Origin: Thioalkalivibrio sp. ALJ7
Lineage (GTDB): Bacteria > Pseudomonadota > Gammaproteobacteria > Ectothiorhodospirales > Ectothiorhodospiraceae
Reading direction: 5' to 3'
Length of the DNA: 64,000 bases
Assembly: GCF_000376865.1 (NCBI RefSeq)
Contig: NZ_AQXQ01000004.1
Span: forward strand, 1-64,000
A program made the translations under genes and the position numbers. The stretch's first letter is position 1; the number at the start of each line of letters is the position of its first letter. This document shows positions 9,362 through 18,790 of this stretch, in pieces. The notes beneath the pieces were generated by a model, which worked only from the letters and a program-made list of their open reading frames with translations, was not told the DNA's origin and did no database searches.

Positions 9362-10999
9362 ATGGACATCAGTGTCGTCACGACCCGCTCGTTCAGTGAT
9401 CAGAAGCCCGGCACCTCCGGGCTGCGCAAACGTGTTCGGCAGTTCCGCCAGCCGCACTACCTCGAGAACTACGTGCAGAGCCTGTTTGATGCCTGCCCGG
9501 AACTCACCAATGGGGAGCTGCTTCTGGGTGGCGATGGGCGTTTCTACAATCGCGAAGCCATCCAGATCATCCTCCGTATGGCCATCGCCAATGGTGCAGA
9601 GAAGGTCGTTGTCGGCCTGGGTGGCCTGCTATCCACCCCCGCAGCATCGCATCTGATCCGAACCCGCGGGTCGAACGGCGCCTTGATCCTCTCCGCGTCG
9701 CACAATCCAGGCGGGCCAGAGGGCGACTTCGGGATCAAACTGAACACGGCCAACGGGGGACCGGCACCGCCGTCGGTGACCGATGCCGTTTTCGAGAAGA
9801 GCATGCAGATCCAGCATTATCGGATCGCCCAGGGTGCCGAGCATGTGGACATCGATCACCTCCACATGCAGACGATCGGCGACACCCAAATCGAGATCCT
9901 GGACCCGGTCGCACCCTACGCCGACTACATGGCCACGCTGTTCAATTTCGAACGTATCGGCGAGCTGCTGCGCTCGGATCACTTCGCCATGCGATTCGAT
10001 GCAATGCACGCGATCACCGGCCCGTACGCCGAGGAAATCCTGGTCAATCGGCTGGGCGCCCCTATCGACACCATCCTCCGGGCCGAACCGCTGGCGGACT
10101 TCGGCGGCCGCCACCCCGACCCGAACCTGTCGCATGCCCGGGAACTGCGCGAATCCCTGTTCGGCCGCGACGCTCCGGACTTCGGCGCCGCCTCCGACGG
10201 CGACGGTGACCGCAACATGATTCTCGGCCGCCACTTCTTCGTGACACCCTCGGACAGCCTGGCGATCATGGCTGCCAACGCCCACCACATCCCGGCTTTT
10301 GCCGATGGGCTGAAGGGGGTTGCCCGCAGCATGCCCACCAGCCAGGCCGTGGATGTCGTCGCCGAGAAACTGGGCATTCCCTGCTTCGAGACCCCCACCG
10401 GCTGGAAGTTCTTCGGCAACCTGCTGGATGACGGCCGCATCCGCCTGTGTGGAGAAGAGAGTTTCGGTACCAGCTCGGACCACGTCCGCGAGAAAGACGG
10501 GCTGTGGGCCGTGCTGTTCTGGCTCGATCTGCTGGCCGCGCGCCGCCAGTCCGTGGAAGAGATCGTGCGCGACCACTGGCGCCAGTACGGCCGCCACTAC
10601 TACACCCGACATGATTACGAAGGCGTGGAAAGCGATCGCGCCGAGCAGGTCATGGCCCGCATCCGAGAACAACTGTCGGTGCTGCCGGGGCAATCCCTGG
10701 CCGGCATGCGGGTCGCCCGCGCGGACGACTTCGCCTACCGCGACCCGGTCGACAATAGCCTGACGGAGCACCAGGGCCTGCGGGTCCTGTTCGAGGGTGG
10801 CGCCCGGATCATCTTCCGGCTATCGGGTACGGGTACCGAGGGCGCCACACTCCGCCTGTACTTCGAGCAACACGAAAGCCATCCGGATCACCTGGACGCC
10901 GATCCGCAGGAACTTCTGCGCCCGCTGATCGAGGCCGCCAGCCGGATGGGCGACATACCCGGCCGGACCGGACGCCAGGGGCCCGACGTCGTAACCTGA
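9362..10999 (+). CDS. pgm: Phosphoglucomutase (alpha-D-glucose-specific)
   Basis: 545-aa enzyme interconverting glucose 1-phosphate and glucose 6-phosphate, feeding glycogen, UDP-glucose and envelope sugars. All active-site loops are present: catalytic phosphoserine in LSASHNPGG, metal loop SDGDGDR, sugar loop GEESFGTSSDH and phosphate loop RLSGTGTEG. The N-terminus DISVVTTRSFSDQKPGTSGLRK aligns with known Pgm starts. ATG 9362 is preferred over ATG 9350 because AAGGA at 9346-9350 can serve it. The MITE lies only 79 bp upstream, so the promoter must be inside that gap or in the element itself. Confidence 0.93.
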   Translation: MDISVVTTRSFSDQKPGTSGLRKRVRQFRQPHYLENYVQSLFDACPELTNGELLLGGDGRFYNREAIQIILRMAIANGAEKVVVGLGGLLSTPAASHLIRTRGSNGALILSASHNPGGPEGDFGIKLNTANGGPAPPSVTDAVFEKSMQIQHYRIAQGAEHVDIDHLHMQTIGDTQIEILDPVAPYADYMATLFNFERIGELLRSDHFAMRFDAMHAITGPYAEEILVNRLGAPIDTILRAEPLADFGGRHPDPNLSHARELRESLFGRDAPDFGAASDGDGDRNMILGRHFFVTPSDSLAIMAANAHHIPAFADGLKGVARSMPTSQAVDVVAEKLGIPCFETPTGWKFFGNLLDDGRIRLCGEESFGTSSDHVREKDGLWAVLFWLDLLAARRQSVEEIVRDHWRQYGRHYYTRHDYEGVESDRAEQVMARIREQLSVLPGQSLAGMRVARADDFAYRDPVDNSLTEHQGLRVLFEGGARIIFRLSGTGTEGATLRLYFEQHESHPDHLDADPQELLRPLIEAASRMGDIPGRTGRQGPDVVT

Positions 11000-11020
11000 A
11001 CGGTTACGCGTACCGGCTCG

Positions 11021-12409
11021 ATGGACGTCATTGCCACCCGGCAGCGCTGGACGCACAGCTATGCCTTCGTACTCGCCGCCACGGCGTCGGCGGTGGGGCT
11101 CGGCAATATCTGGAAGTTTCCTTATATCCTTGGCCAGAATGGTGGCGGCGCGTTCCTGCTGATCTATCTCGGCTGCATCGCGCTGATCGGCATACCCGTA
11201 ATGATGGCGGAGGTCATGATCGGCCGCCGCGGGCGCCGCTCACCCGGATATGCGGCCCTGGCGGTGGCACGCGAAAGCCATGCCCACGACACCTGGACCC
11301 TCGTCGGCTGGATTGGGATTCTCGCCCTGTTCCTCATCATGACCTTCTATGTCGTGGTCGCCGGATGGGTCTTCGCCTACATACCCCAGGCCGCCAGTGG
11401 TGCCTTCGCATCGGCCAGCCCGGATGACGTCAGCGCCACCTTCCAGGCGATCACCACATCAGGCTCGGGGATGCTGTTCTGGACCACGCTGGCCATTCTC
11501 GCGACGTCTGCGGTGGTCGCCCTCGGACTGCGTCGCGGCCTGGAACGCTGGGCAGGCTGGCTCATGCCGATCCTGTTCCTGCTGCTCCTGGTTACGATGG
11601 GTAGTGCCATGATCATGGGGGATCTCTCGCAGGCCCTAGGGTTCATGTTCTACCCGGATTTCTCGGGTCTCGACGGTCACAGCATCCTGATCGCGGTGGG
11701 TCACGCGTTCTTCACCATGACCCTGGCCTCCGGCGTGCTGATGATGTTCGGGGCTTATCTACCGCAGCAGACCTCCATCGCCGGCACCGCAATCGGCGTC
11801 GCGATCGCGGATACCCTGATCGCCCTGATCGCGGGGCTTGCAATCTTTCCCATCGTGTTCGCCTATGGACTGAATCCCGCCGCGGGGCCGGGTCTGATGT
11901 TCGAGGCTCTGCCCCTGGCACTCTCGGCCATCCCGGCGGGCGTGCTGCTCGCGACCGTATTCTTCGTGGTCCTGGGTATCGGGGTATTCAGCACCATGAT
12001 TGCCAATGTGCAGGTCTTCGTGCACCTGCTAAGGGAGCGCTTCGGGATGCATCCGGCCGGGGCTGCGATGATCTCCGGACTCGCCATCTGGGGGCTCAGC
12101 CTGATCACCATTGCCTCGTTTACCGATGCCGAATGGGCACAGATCGAGCTCACCCTGCTGGGGCGGGAATTGCCCACGCTCTACCACCTGATCGAGCATG
12201 CCTCGATCAATATCCTGCTACCCATAAGCGGATTGCTGATCGCCCTGTTCGCGGGCTGGGTCATCCCCAACCAGATCGCCGCCAGCGAGATGGGACAGTG
12301 GCGAATCACCCACTCGGTATGGCGCACGCTCCTGCGGTATCTCGCGCCCGCGGCCCTGCTTGGCCTGTTTTGGCAGCTGTCGGACCTGAGCGGCCATCTG
12401 CCGCTGTGA
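11021..12409 (+). CDS. Neurotransmitter:sodium symporter (SNF/NSS) family transporter
   Basis: 462-aa inner-membrane protein with about 11-12 hydrophobic helices. The first helix carries the NSS signature ASAVGLGNIWKFPYILGQNGGGAF-type sequence, with the GLGN unwound region that binds Na+ and substrate. The length fits bacterial LeuT/MhsT relatives, which import amino acids with sodium; the substrate cannot be told from sequence. It starts 21 bp after pgm on the same strand, so co-transcription is possible but no functional link is obvious. ATG 11021 has no strong Shine-Dalgarno. Confidence 0.9.
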   Translation: MDVIATRQRWTHSYAFVLAATASAVGLGNIWKFPYILGQNGGGAFLLIYLGCIALIGIPVMMAEVMIGRRGRRSPGYAALAVARESHAHDTWTLVGWIGILALFLIMTFYVVVAGWVFAYIPQAASGAFASASPDDVSATFQAITTSGSGMLFWTTLAILATSAVVALGLRRGLERWAGWLMPILFLLLLVTMGSAMIMGDLSQALGFMFYPDFSGLDGHSILIAVGHAFFTMTLASGVLMMFGAYLPQQTSIAGTAIGVAIADTLIALIAGLAIFPIVFAYGLNPAAGPGLMFEALPLALSAIPAGVLLATVFFVVLGIGVFSTMIANVQVFVHLLRERFGMHPAGAAMISGLAIWGLSLITIASFTDAEWAQIELTLLGRELPTLYHLIEHASINILLPISGLLIALFAGWVIPNQIAASEMGQWRITHSVWRTLLRYLAPAALLGLFWQLSDLSGHLPL

Positions 12410-12458
12410 ACCGAAGCCCGCTGCACGTTGCATCCTCAGGCACCGTTAGAATACGCCC

Positions 12459-14126
12459 ATGAATGATGAATGGATCGTCACGTTCGAGATCGCCGCCACC
12501 CTGTTCGCGGGACTCGGGCTGTTCTTCGTCGGCATCCGCCTGATTAGCGAACATCTGCGCCAGTTGGCGGATCGGCGCCTGCGCACCCTGGTCGGACGGG
12601 CAACTGCAAGCGATCGTTCCGCTGCAGCGCTGGGACTGGTAGGCGGCGCCATCAGCCAGAGCATCCACGCCGTAATCTTCGTGCTGATCTCGCTAGTGAC
12701 CGCAGGCGTGCTGGATGCACGCCGTGCCCAGCCGGTCATCAACTTTGCCAATCTCGGGACCTCGCTGCTGGTGCTGATCGCCGCCCTGGACCTGAGCCTG
12801 ATGGTGTTCATCCTGGTGGGGGTGACCGGTCTGCTGTTCTACTTCGATCGCGACCAGTCTGCTCGTCTGCGCCACCTGATCCGCGCGCTGCTCGGCATTG
12901 GGCTGCTGTTTCTGGGCCTGATCTTCATCAAGGATGGGGCCAAGCCGCTGGCCGACCTCCCCTGGATGACCGAACTCATGTCCCTCTCGGCGCAATCCCT
13001 CCTGATCGCGTTCGTGACGGGGCTGGTATTCGCGGTCATCGCCCACTCCGCCTCCAGCATCACCATCGTCACCATGGCCTTGGCCGCTAGTGGCGTGATC
13101 GATCTGGAGTACGGGCTGATGGTGGTCTATGGCGCGGGCTTCGGCACGGGCATCAGCACCCTTGTGCTAGCCGCCTCGCACAAGGGGCTCGGGCGTCAGC
13201 TAGCGCTGTACCAATTCATCCTCAAGGCCATGGGGTTAGCTCTGCTGCTCCCACTGTTCTGGATCGAGTTCTACGGCGGCATCCCGCTGGTCGCGGCCTT
13301 GCTGGCCGCACTCCCGGTCGGGATTGGCTTCCAGATCGCGTTCTCCTATGTGCTCTATCAGATTGCCTGCGACATGGTCATGCACCCGTTCCACCACCGC
13401 GTCGCCGACTATCTCGAACGCAAGGCCCCACCCACCGCGGAGGAGACCCTGGGGAAACCGAAGTACCTCTACGCCGGGGCCCAGAACGACGCGGGCAGTG
13501 CCCTGATGCTGGCTGAGCAGGAGCAGCTGCGCCTGCTGCGGCACCTGCCGGAATATCTCGACGGCGTACGCGACGAGATTCCGCAGCCCCGTCACGACCG
13601 CGTTAGCCTGCAGCGCGGCGGAACCCAGGTCGCGGACGCGACGGCACAATTCCTGGACGAAATCCTGTCGGGCGCCCTCAGCGGCGCCACCCTGGACCAT
13701 GCGATCGTGTTAAAGAGCCGGAACGAACTGATCGCGTCGCTGCAGGAGACCCTCAACGACCTGGTCATCGAGGTCGAACGCGCGCGCACGGGCAAGGACT
13801 CGGCCGAGGCGCGTGCGCTGACCCATGGCCTGATCGAGACCCTCCACATGATGCTGCTGACGCTGAACGATGCGGCGCGTACCGGGGATGCCGACGACAT
13901 CGAACTGCTGCAGTCGCTGACCCATGATCGCTCGGAACTGATGGACTCGATCCGGCGCCGTCTACTGACCGGCGGCGAACTCGTCGGCAGCACGCGCGAC
14001 GCAGTGTTCGGTGCCACCAGCCTGTTCGAGCGCGGGGTCTGGCTGCTGCGCCGCTACTCCCTGCTGCTGGCCTCCCCGGAGGGCGCCCGCTACGAGGCCC
14101 CTGAAACCGCCGCCGCCAGCGCATAG
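12459..14126 (+). CDS. Na+/phosphate-symporter-like (PNaS, NptA/YjbB type) protein with PhoU-like domain
   Basis: 555 aa: about nine membrane helices in residues 8-330, then a soluble helical PhoU-like region (about 360-530). The two inverted repeat motifs of the family are recognisable but degenerate. The usual QSSSAT becomes QSIHAV in the first half and HSASSI in the second, while the paired glycine loops survive as ANLGTS and GAGFGTGIST. These changes hit residues that bind phosphate or sodium in characterised members, so the cargo or mechanism may differ. It lies 49 bp after the NSS gene, and both are sodium-linked families. Confidence 0.8.
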   Translation: MNDEWIVTFEIAATLFAGLGLFFVGIRLISEHLRQLADRRLRTLVGRATASDRSAAALGLVGGAISQSIHAVIFVLISLVTAGVLDARRAQPVINFANLGTSLLVLIAALDLSLMVFILVGVTGLLFYFDRDQSARLRHLIRALLGIGLLFLGLIFIKDGAKPLADLPWMTELMSLSAQSLLIAFVTGLVFAVIAHSASSITIVTMALAASGVIDLEYGLMVVYGAGFGTGISTLVLAASHKGLGRQLALYQFILKAMGLALLLPLFWIEFYGGIPLVAALLAALPVGIGFQIAFSYVLYQIACDMVMHPFHHRVADYLERKAPPTAEETLGKPKYLYAGAQNDAGSALMLAEQEQLRLLRHLPEYLDGVRDEIPQPRHDRVSLQRGGTQVADATAQFLDEILSGALSGATLDHAIVLKSRNELIASLQETLNDLVIEVERARTGKDSAEARALTHGLIETLHMMLLTLNDAARTGDADDIELLQSLTHDRSELMDSIRRRLLTGGELVGSTRDAVFGATSLFERGVWLLRRYSLLLASPEGARYEAPETAAASA

Positions 14127-14224
14127 GAGCCGAGTACTTTCGGCGATCGCGGCCGCGCCAGCCCCCCTTCGGCCAGAGGGCTAGCCTCCTACAGTGCGAT
14201 GGTCACCGAACCGCGAGCGCCGTG

Positions 14225-15421
14225 TCACCCGCGGGCGAACACGGTTTGCAGGCGCTCCAGCGCCTCGCGCAGGCGGGACTCGGACTGAGTGTAAGCAATG
14301 CGCACGTAATCGCGACCGCTGGTGGGGCTGAAGTCCGTGCCCGGAGTCAGGGCCACTCCCGTCTCGTCCAGGATTCGGGCACACAGGGCCTCGGAATCCA
14401 CTCCATGCGCCCGACAGTCGGTCCAGACATAGAACGCCCCCTCCGGGCGTGCCTGCACTTCCAGGCCGAGCCTCGGCAACGCACCCAGCAGCACATCCCG
14501 GCGCGCCTTTAGTTCCTGGACCTGGGACTGCAGCAGGTCCTCGGTTTCGGGGGCGAAAGCCGCGAGTGCGGCGGCCTGCGCCACAGTGCCCGGGGCCACG
14601 AAGAGGTTCTGCGCCAGACGCCGTACCGGGTCAACCCAGGCTTCCGGCACCACCATCCAGCCCAAACGCCACCCCGTCATCGCGAAGTACTTGGAAAAGG
14701 AATTGATCACCACGACATCCGGAAACCCGGCTACCGCACTGGGCTCCGGCGACTCGAACACGATCTGGGCATAGATCTCGTCCATGATCACCAGCCCCCC
14801 GCGCTCGCGAACGACTTCCACGATGGCGGCCAGGCGTTCGCGGGACAGGCAGGTGCCGGTCGGGTTGGCCGGGGAGCCGAGAAGCACGGCCCGGGTGTTC
14901 GCACCCCAGGCGGCGGCAATCGTGTCCGCAGTCGGCTGAAAGCCCACCCCTGCCGACACGGGTAGACCGACGGGGATGGCGCCACGGGCCGAAACGAACT
15001 GGCGGTTACAGGCATACCCCGGGTCCGGCAGCAGGACCTCCTCGCCCGGGTTCACCCCGGCCGCCAGGGCCAGAAGGATGGCGGCGGAGGCCCCGGCGGT
15101 AATGACAATCCGCTCCGGGTCGACCTCGGCCCCGTGACGCCGCTGATAATCGGCCGCCAGGGCCTCGCGCAGGGCCTGGGTGCCATGCGCAGGGGTGTAC
15201 CGGGTATCCCCGCCCGCCAGCGCGGCCCGGCCCGCCGCAATCACCGGTGGCGGGGTCGGGAAGTCGGGTTCGCCCACCTCCAGGTGAATGATGTCGCGTC
15301 CGGCTCGCTCGGCGGCCTGCGCCCGCGCCAGAATATCCATGACGCGAAATGGCTCGACGACCTTCGCGAATGCCGACAGCGCCGGGGGTCCGGCTGGATA
15401 CGCAGGGGGCTGCGAGGCCAT
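14225..15421 (-). CDS. PLP-dependent aminotransferase, class I/II
   Basis: 398-aa fold-type I aminotransferase. Visible motifs: substrate-binding GEPDFPTPP near residue 50, SPANPTG, DEIYAQI, and the PLP Schiff-base Lys in NSFSKYFAMTGWRLGW (about residue 243), with the C-terminal Arg in YVRIAYTQS. It belongs to the AspC/AlaA-like branch; aspartate, alanine or another amino acid could be the substrate. Only 8 bp separate it from der upstream, so it is probably the last gene of the der-bamB-yfgM-hisS transcript. The 98 bp between it and the PNaS gene contain no gene. Confidence 0.88.
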   Translation of the reverse strand: MASQPPAYPAGPPALSAFAKVVEPFRVMDILARAQAAERAGRDIIHLEVGEPDFPTPPPVIAAGRAALAGGDTRYTPAHGTQALREALAADYQRRHGAEVDPERIVITAGASAAILLALAAGVNPGEEVLLPDPGYACNRQFVSARGAIPVGLPVSAGVGFQPTADTIAAAWGANTRAVLLGSPANPTGTCLSRERLAAIVEVVRERGGLVIMDEIYAQIVFESPEPSAVAGFPDVVVINSFSKYFAMTGWRLGWMVVPEAWVDPVRRLAQNLFVAPGTVAQAAALAAFAPETEDLLQSQVQELKARRDVLLGALPRLGLEVQARPEGAFYVWTDCRAHGVDSEALCARILDETGVALTPGTDFSPTSGRDYVRIAYTQSESRLREALERLQTVFARG

Positions 15422-15429
15422 GCCGATGC

Positions 15430-16887
15430 TTAGCGGCGCACGTGCCGCATCAGGCGCTTGCGCTTGTGCTGCTGCCTCGGGGTCAGCTTGTTGCGGCGGC
15501 CGGCAAAGGGATTACGCCCGGAGCGGAATTCCATCCGCATCGGGGTCCCGACCAGCTTCAAATGCTTGCGCAGGAAGTTCTCCAGGTAGCGTTTATAGCT
15601 ACCCGGAAGGGAATCCGTCTGGTTGCCGTGGACCACGATCACTGGCGGGTTCTGCCCCCCCTGGTGAGCGTAGCGCAGCTTGATGCGGCGACCGCTCACC
15701 ATCGGCGGAGCATGCTCCGCCACCGCGGCCTCCAGCAGGCGGGTGAGTTCCGGCGTGGAGACCTTTCGAAAGGCGCTGGCGTGGGCTTCTTTCACATCAT
15801 CCAGCAAGTGCCCGACGTTGGTTCCGTGCAGCGCCGAAATCAGGCGCATGCGGGCGAAGTCCACGAAGCCCAGGCGGCGATCAAGCTCGTCCCGTATACG
15901 CTCGCGGGCATCGTCCCGCATGCCGTCCCACTTGTTCACCGCCAGGACCAGGGCACGCCCGGCCTCGATCACCATCCCCAGCAGGTGCGCATCCTGATCG
16001 GACAGCCCGGCATGGGCATCGACCACCAGGATCACCACATGGGCGGCCTCGATGGCCTGCAGCGTCTTGATCACACTGAATTTTTCGATGACCTCGTGCA
16101 CCCGGGCACGCCGCCGAACACCCGCGGTGTCGATCAGGGTGTAGTCCTGGCCGTCGCGCTCGAAGGGGACAAAGATGCTGTCGCGGGTCGTCCCGGCGAC
16201 ATCGGTCGCGACCACACGCTCGTCACCCAGGATGCGGTTGACCAGAGTCGACTTGCCCACATTGGGACGCCCCACAATGGCCACGCGGATACCCGGCCAG
16301 TCGTCCAGGGCCGCCTGCTGCGACGCCTCGTCGAGACCATCCGTTTCGGCCTCGTCGCCACTGGCCGTGCCCGCCGCCTGGGATGCCCGGCGTTCGGCCG
16401 CCACATCCTTGCGCACCGCCTGCATCAGGCCCTGCACACCGCGCCCGTGAGAGGCCGCGATGGAGGTGACCTCGCCCAGACCCAGCGCATAGAACTCGGC
16501 ACTGACGGAATCGGCATCCAGACCGTCGGTCTTGTTCACGACCAGGCGTGCCTTGACCCCTGCGGCGCGGAGCTGGTCGGCAATCACCTGGTCCTGCGGT
16601 GTCAGTCCATCGCGGGCATCCACCAGCAGCAACACGTGATCGGCTTCTTCGACCGCCCGTTGCGTCTGCTCGGCCATGGCGCGGTCCATCGCCGCACCTT
16701 CCCCGGACAGACCGCCAGTATCCACCACCAAATAGGGAAAATCGCCGACCTTGCCAATCCCGTACTGACGATCACGCGTCAGCCCGGCGACATCGGCCAC
16801 CAGGGCATCGCGCGAACGGGTCAGTTGGTTGAATAACGTCGACTTCCCCACGTTGGGGCGCCCGACAAGGGCGATAACGGGGATCAT
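15430..16887 (-). CDS. der: Ribosome assembly GTPase Der (EngA)
   Basis: 485-aa double GTPase acting in 50S subunit assembly. Two G domains are present: the first with [12 protein letters not shown] at residue 8, DTGG and NKTD; the second with [12 protein letters not shown] near residue 206, DTAG and NKWD. A C-terminal KH-like domain ends in a basic tail ([20 protein letters not shown]). Length and order are normal for gammaproteobacteria. It follows bamB by 49 bp, as in E. coli. Confidence 0.97.
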   Translation of the reverse strand: MIPVIALVGRPNVGKSTLFNQLTRSRDALVADVAGLTRDRQYGIGKVGDFPYLVVDTGGLSGEGAAMDRAMAEQTQRAVEEADHVLLLVDARDGLTPQDQVIADQLRAAGVKARLVVNKTDGLDADSVSAEFYALGLGEVTSIAASHGRGVQGLMQAVRKDVAAERRASQAAGTASGDEAETDGLDEASQQAALDDWPGIRVAIVGRPNVGKSTLVNRILGDERVVATDVAGTTRDSIFVPFERDGQDYTLIDTAGVRRRARVHEVIEKFSVIKTLQAIEAAHVVILVVDAHAGLSDQDAHLLGMVIEAGRALVLAVNKWDGMRDDARERIRDELDRRLGFVDFARMRLISALHGTNVGHLLDDVKEAHASAFRKVSTPELTRLLEAAVAEHAPPMVSGRRIKLRYAHQGGQNPPVIVVHGNQTDSLPGSYKRYLENFLRKHLKLVGTPMRMEFRSGRNPFAGRRNKLTPRQQHKRKRLMRHVRR

Positions 16888-16936
16888 GAGTCGTTGCGGT
16901 CCGCGCGTGGTAGGCGCGTGTCAATCCAGGCGCTAC

Positions 16937-18127
16937 TCACTCGCTGCCCCCAATCTCGGGGTTCACCGCCGTCAGCTGACCGTTGTCGGTGATGACATAC
17001 AAAGTCCCGTTGACCAAAGTGGGGCGTGTGACCACCGCCCCGGAACTGGCCCGCAGGCGGGCGACAATGCGGCCGTCTTCGAGGTCGACCCAGTGCAGAT
17101 AGCCCTCGTAGTCTCCGACGATCGCATGCGGACCCACCACCACCGGGGCCGTTACCCCACGCAGGCGCAAGCCGTCCATCTGCCAGAGGTCACCGCCGCT
17201 GCGAGGATCCAGTCCCCAAACATGGCTCTCGGCATCGGTCACCACCAGGACATCGGAGTCCGTATCCACGTCCCCACCCTGGTACGAGGAGAAATCACGC
17301 GCCCAGAAGATCTCACCGGAGTTCAGGTCCAGTGCGGCCAGGCGACCCTGGTAGGTGGCCGCGATCGCAGCCCCGCGGTACAACGGAATATGCCCGTCCA
17401 CGTCCACCATGCGTTCGACCTCCGTGCGGCCGGTCGAGACCCCCAGGGTCGTCTCCCACAACACGTTGCCACGGTTGAGCCCGAGCATCAGCAGCCGCCC
17501 ATTGTCGAAGCCAGCCAGCACGCGGCCCGAGGTAATCTGCGGGCGCTGCCCACCACGCAGGCTCAGCGAGGGTGTGGTGCGTAGCGCGGTCCACTGGGTC
17601 GCCCCGGAGGAGGCATCCAGGGCATGGATACGCCCGTCATTGGTCCGCACCACGACAAGCCCGCCGGAAACATCCGAAACCGCGAGGACCTCGCTGGATA
17701 GCGCAGACCGCCAACGCTCACCACCATCAGCCAGATCCACCCCGATGGCGTGACCATCCAGCGTTCCGACCACTGCAATCTCTTCACCAACACCCACCCC
17801 GGCCGAGACCCGGGCATTGTCGAGACGGTTCTGCCAACGCTGGCTGCCTCCATCCGGATTCAGGCCCGAGACGCGACCGGCCGCATCACTCACCACCACC
17901 AGGTCCTCGGCGATACCCGGGTATACCTGCCACAGGAAACGCTCACCCCCGCTACCGATGGAGCGCGACCAGAGGCGCTCCGGCTGACCCTCAGCCTCGA
18001 ACTCCGGAAGGTCCGCAGGCGGCTCCGTAGTATCACGCTGCCAAAGCCCGCAGGCACTCAGGGACAGGATCAGCGCGCTGGCAATCAGCAGACGCACGGC
18101 CGGACTCGTTAGGGAAGGCACAGACAT
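16937..18127 (-). CDS. bamB: Outer-membrane assembly lipoprotein BamB
   Basis: 396-aa lipoprotein of the BAM complex that inserts beta-barrel proteins into the outer membrane. The N-terminus is a type II signal peptide with lipobox LSAC (lipidated Cys26). The rest consists of eight PQQ-like beta-propeller blades with repeated W-x-x-x patterns such as DLADGGERWRSAL, DASSGATQW, DLNSGEIFWARDF and DPRSGGDLWQ. It lies between yfgM and der as in most gammaproteobacteria. Confidence 0.95.
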   Translation of the reverse strand: MSVPSLTSPAVRLLIASALILSLSACGLWQRDTTEPPADLPEFEAEGQPERLWSRSIGSGGERFLWQVYPGIAEDLVVVSDAAGRVSGLNPDGGSQRWQNRLDNARVSAGVGVGEEIAVVGTLDGHAIGVDLADGGERWRSALSSEVLAVSDVSGGLVVVRTNDGRIHALDASSGATQWTALRTTPSLSLRGGQRPQITSGRVLAGFDNGRLLMLGLNRGNVLWETTLGVSTGRTEVERMVDVDGHIPLYRGAAIAATYQGRLAALDLNSGEIFWARDFSSYQGGDVDTDSDVLVVTDAESHVWGLDPRSGGDLWQMDGLRLRGVTAPVVVGPHAIVGDYEGYLHWVDLEDGRIVARLRASSGAVVTRPTLVNGTLYVITDNGQLTAVNPEIGGSE

Positions 18128-18142
18128 CAGGCGACGGGTCCT

Positions 18143-18757
18143 CTAGACGGAAAGTTCTTCGTATTTCAGGCGCAGATACTCCGGGCTATGCCCGGCATCG
18201 AGCGCCGCACGGTAGTGCTCGCGGGCCCGGTCGCGGTCGCCGCGGGCATGCGCCAGATCTCCTTCCAGCTCGCGCTTCAGTCCGGTGAATGCCTCGCTGC
18301 GAACGTCGGCCAGAGTCGCTTCGGCGTCGTCCAGACGCTCGGCCAGGATCATTTTGCGAGCCAGACGCAGGGTGAAGACGTCGCGGTAGCCCCGATCCGG
18401 TGCCGCATCCCGTGCCGCCTGCAGCGCATCGATTGCGCCCTCGATATCGTCCTGTGCGATGGCTGCGTCGGCTCGATAAATCCACGCCAGGGCACGGTAC
18501 GGCGTCCCCCGGCCCTGCTCGATGACCGCATCAGCAAGCTCGGCGGCGCGCTCGGTTTGCCCCGTCTGGCCGGCGACCTGCAAGGCCTGATACATCTCCG
18601 AAGCGGCCTGCGCCCGCGTTTCCTCGCGGTCACTCCACCAGTTCCAGCCGAACAGGCCGCCGATGCCCAGCACCAGGCCAGCCGCGATCGCCAGGCCGTT
18701 ATCCGCCCACCATTGTTTGATTCGTTCCGCTTTCTCTTCGTCGGAGAGGTCGCTCAT
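18143..18757 (-). CDS. yfgM: YfgM-family TPR protein (periplasmic chaperone partner of SecYEG)
   Basis: 204 aa. A short cytoplasmic start (MSDLSDEEKAERIKQWW) precedes one membrane helix (about 22-42, GLAIAAGLVLGIGGLFGW) and a periplasmic helical repeat domain of TPR type. This matches YfgM, which binds the Sec translocon with PpiD and, in E. coli, also influences the Rcs response. Its position between hisS and bamB is the standard one. Confidence 0.93.
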   Translation of the reverse strand: MSDLSDEEKAERIKQWWADNGLAIAAGLVLGIGGLFGWNWWSDREETRAQAASEMYQALQVAGQTGQTERAAELADAVIEQGRGTPYRALAWIYRADAAIAQDDIEGAIDALQAARDAAPDRGYRDVFTLRLARKMILAERLDDAEATLADVRSEAFTGLKRELEGDLAHARGDRDRAREHYRAALDAGHSPEYLRLKYEELSV

Positions 18758-18790
18758 CGTCTTCTCTATCCGTTACGTTGCGTCGTCGCG

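Noticed and set aside
14127-14224. REP-like element or terminator between the PNaS gene and the aminotransferase
   Set aside because: There are loose AGGAG/CCTCCT and GGCC inverted motifs, but no convincing stem with T-run and no match to the REP core found at 55102-55161.
15349-16836. 495-codon plus-strand frame opposite der
   Set aside because: Exactly antisense to der, which has both GTPase P-loops and a KH domain. No domain or Shine-Dalgarno supports the opposite frame.
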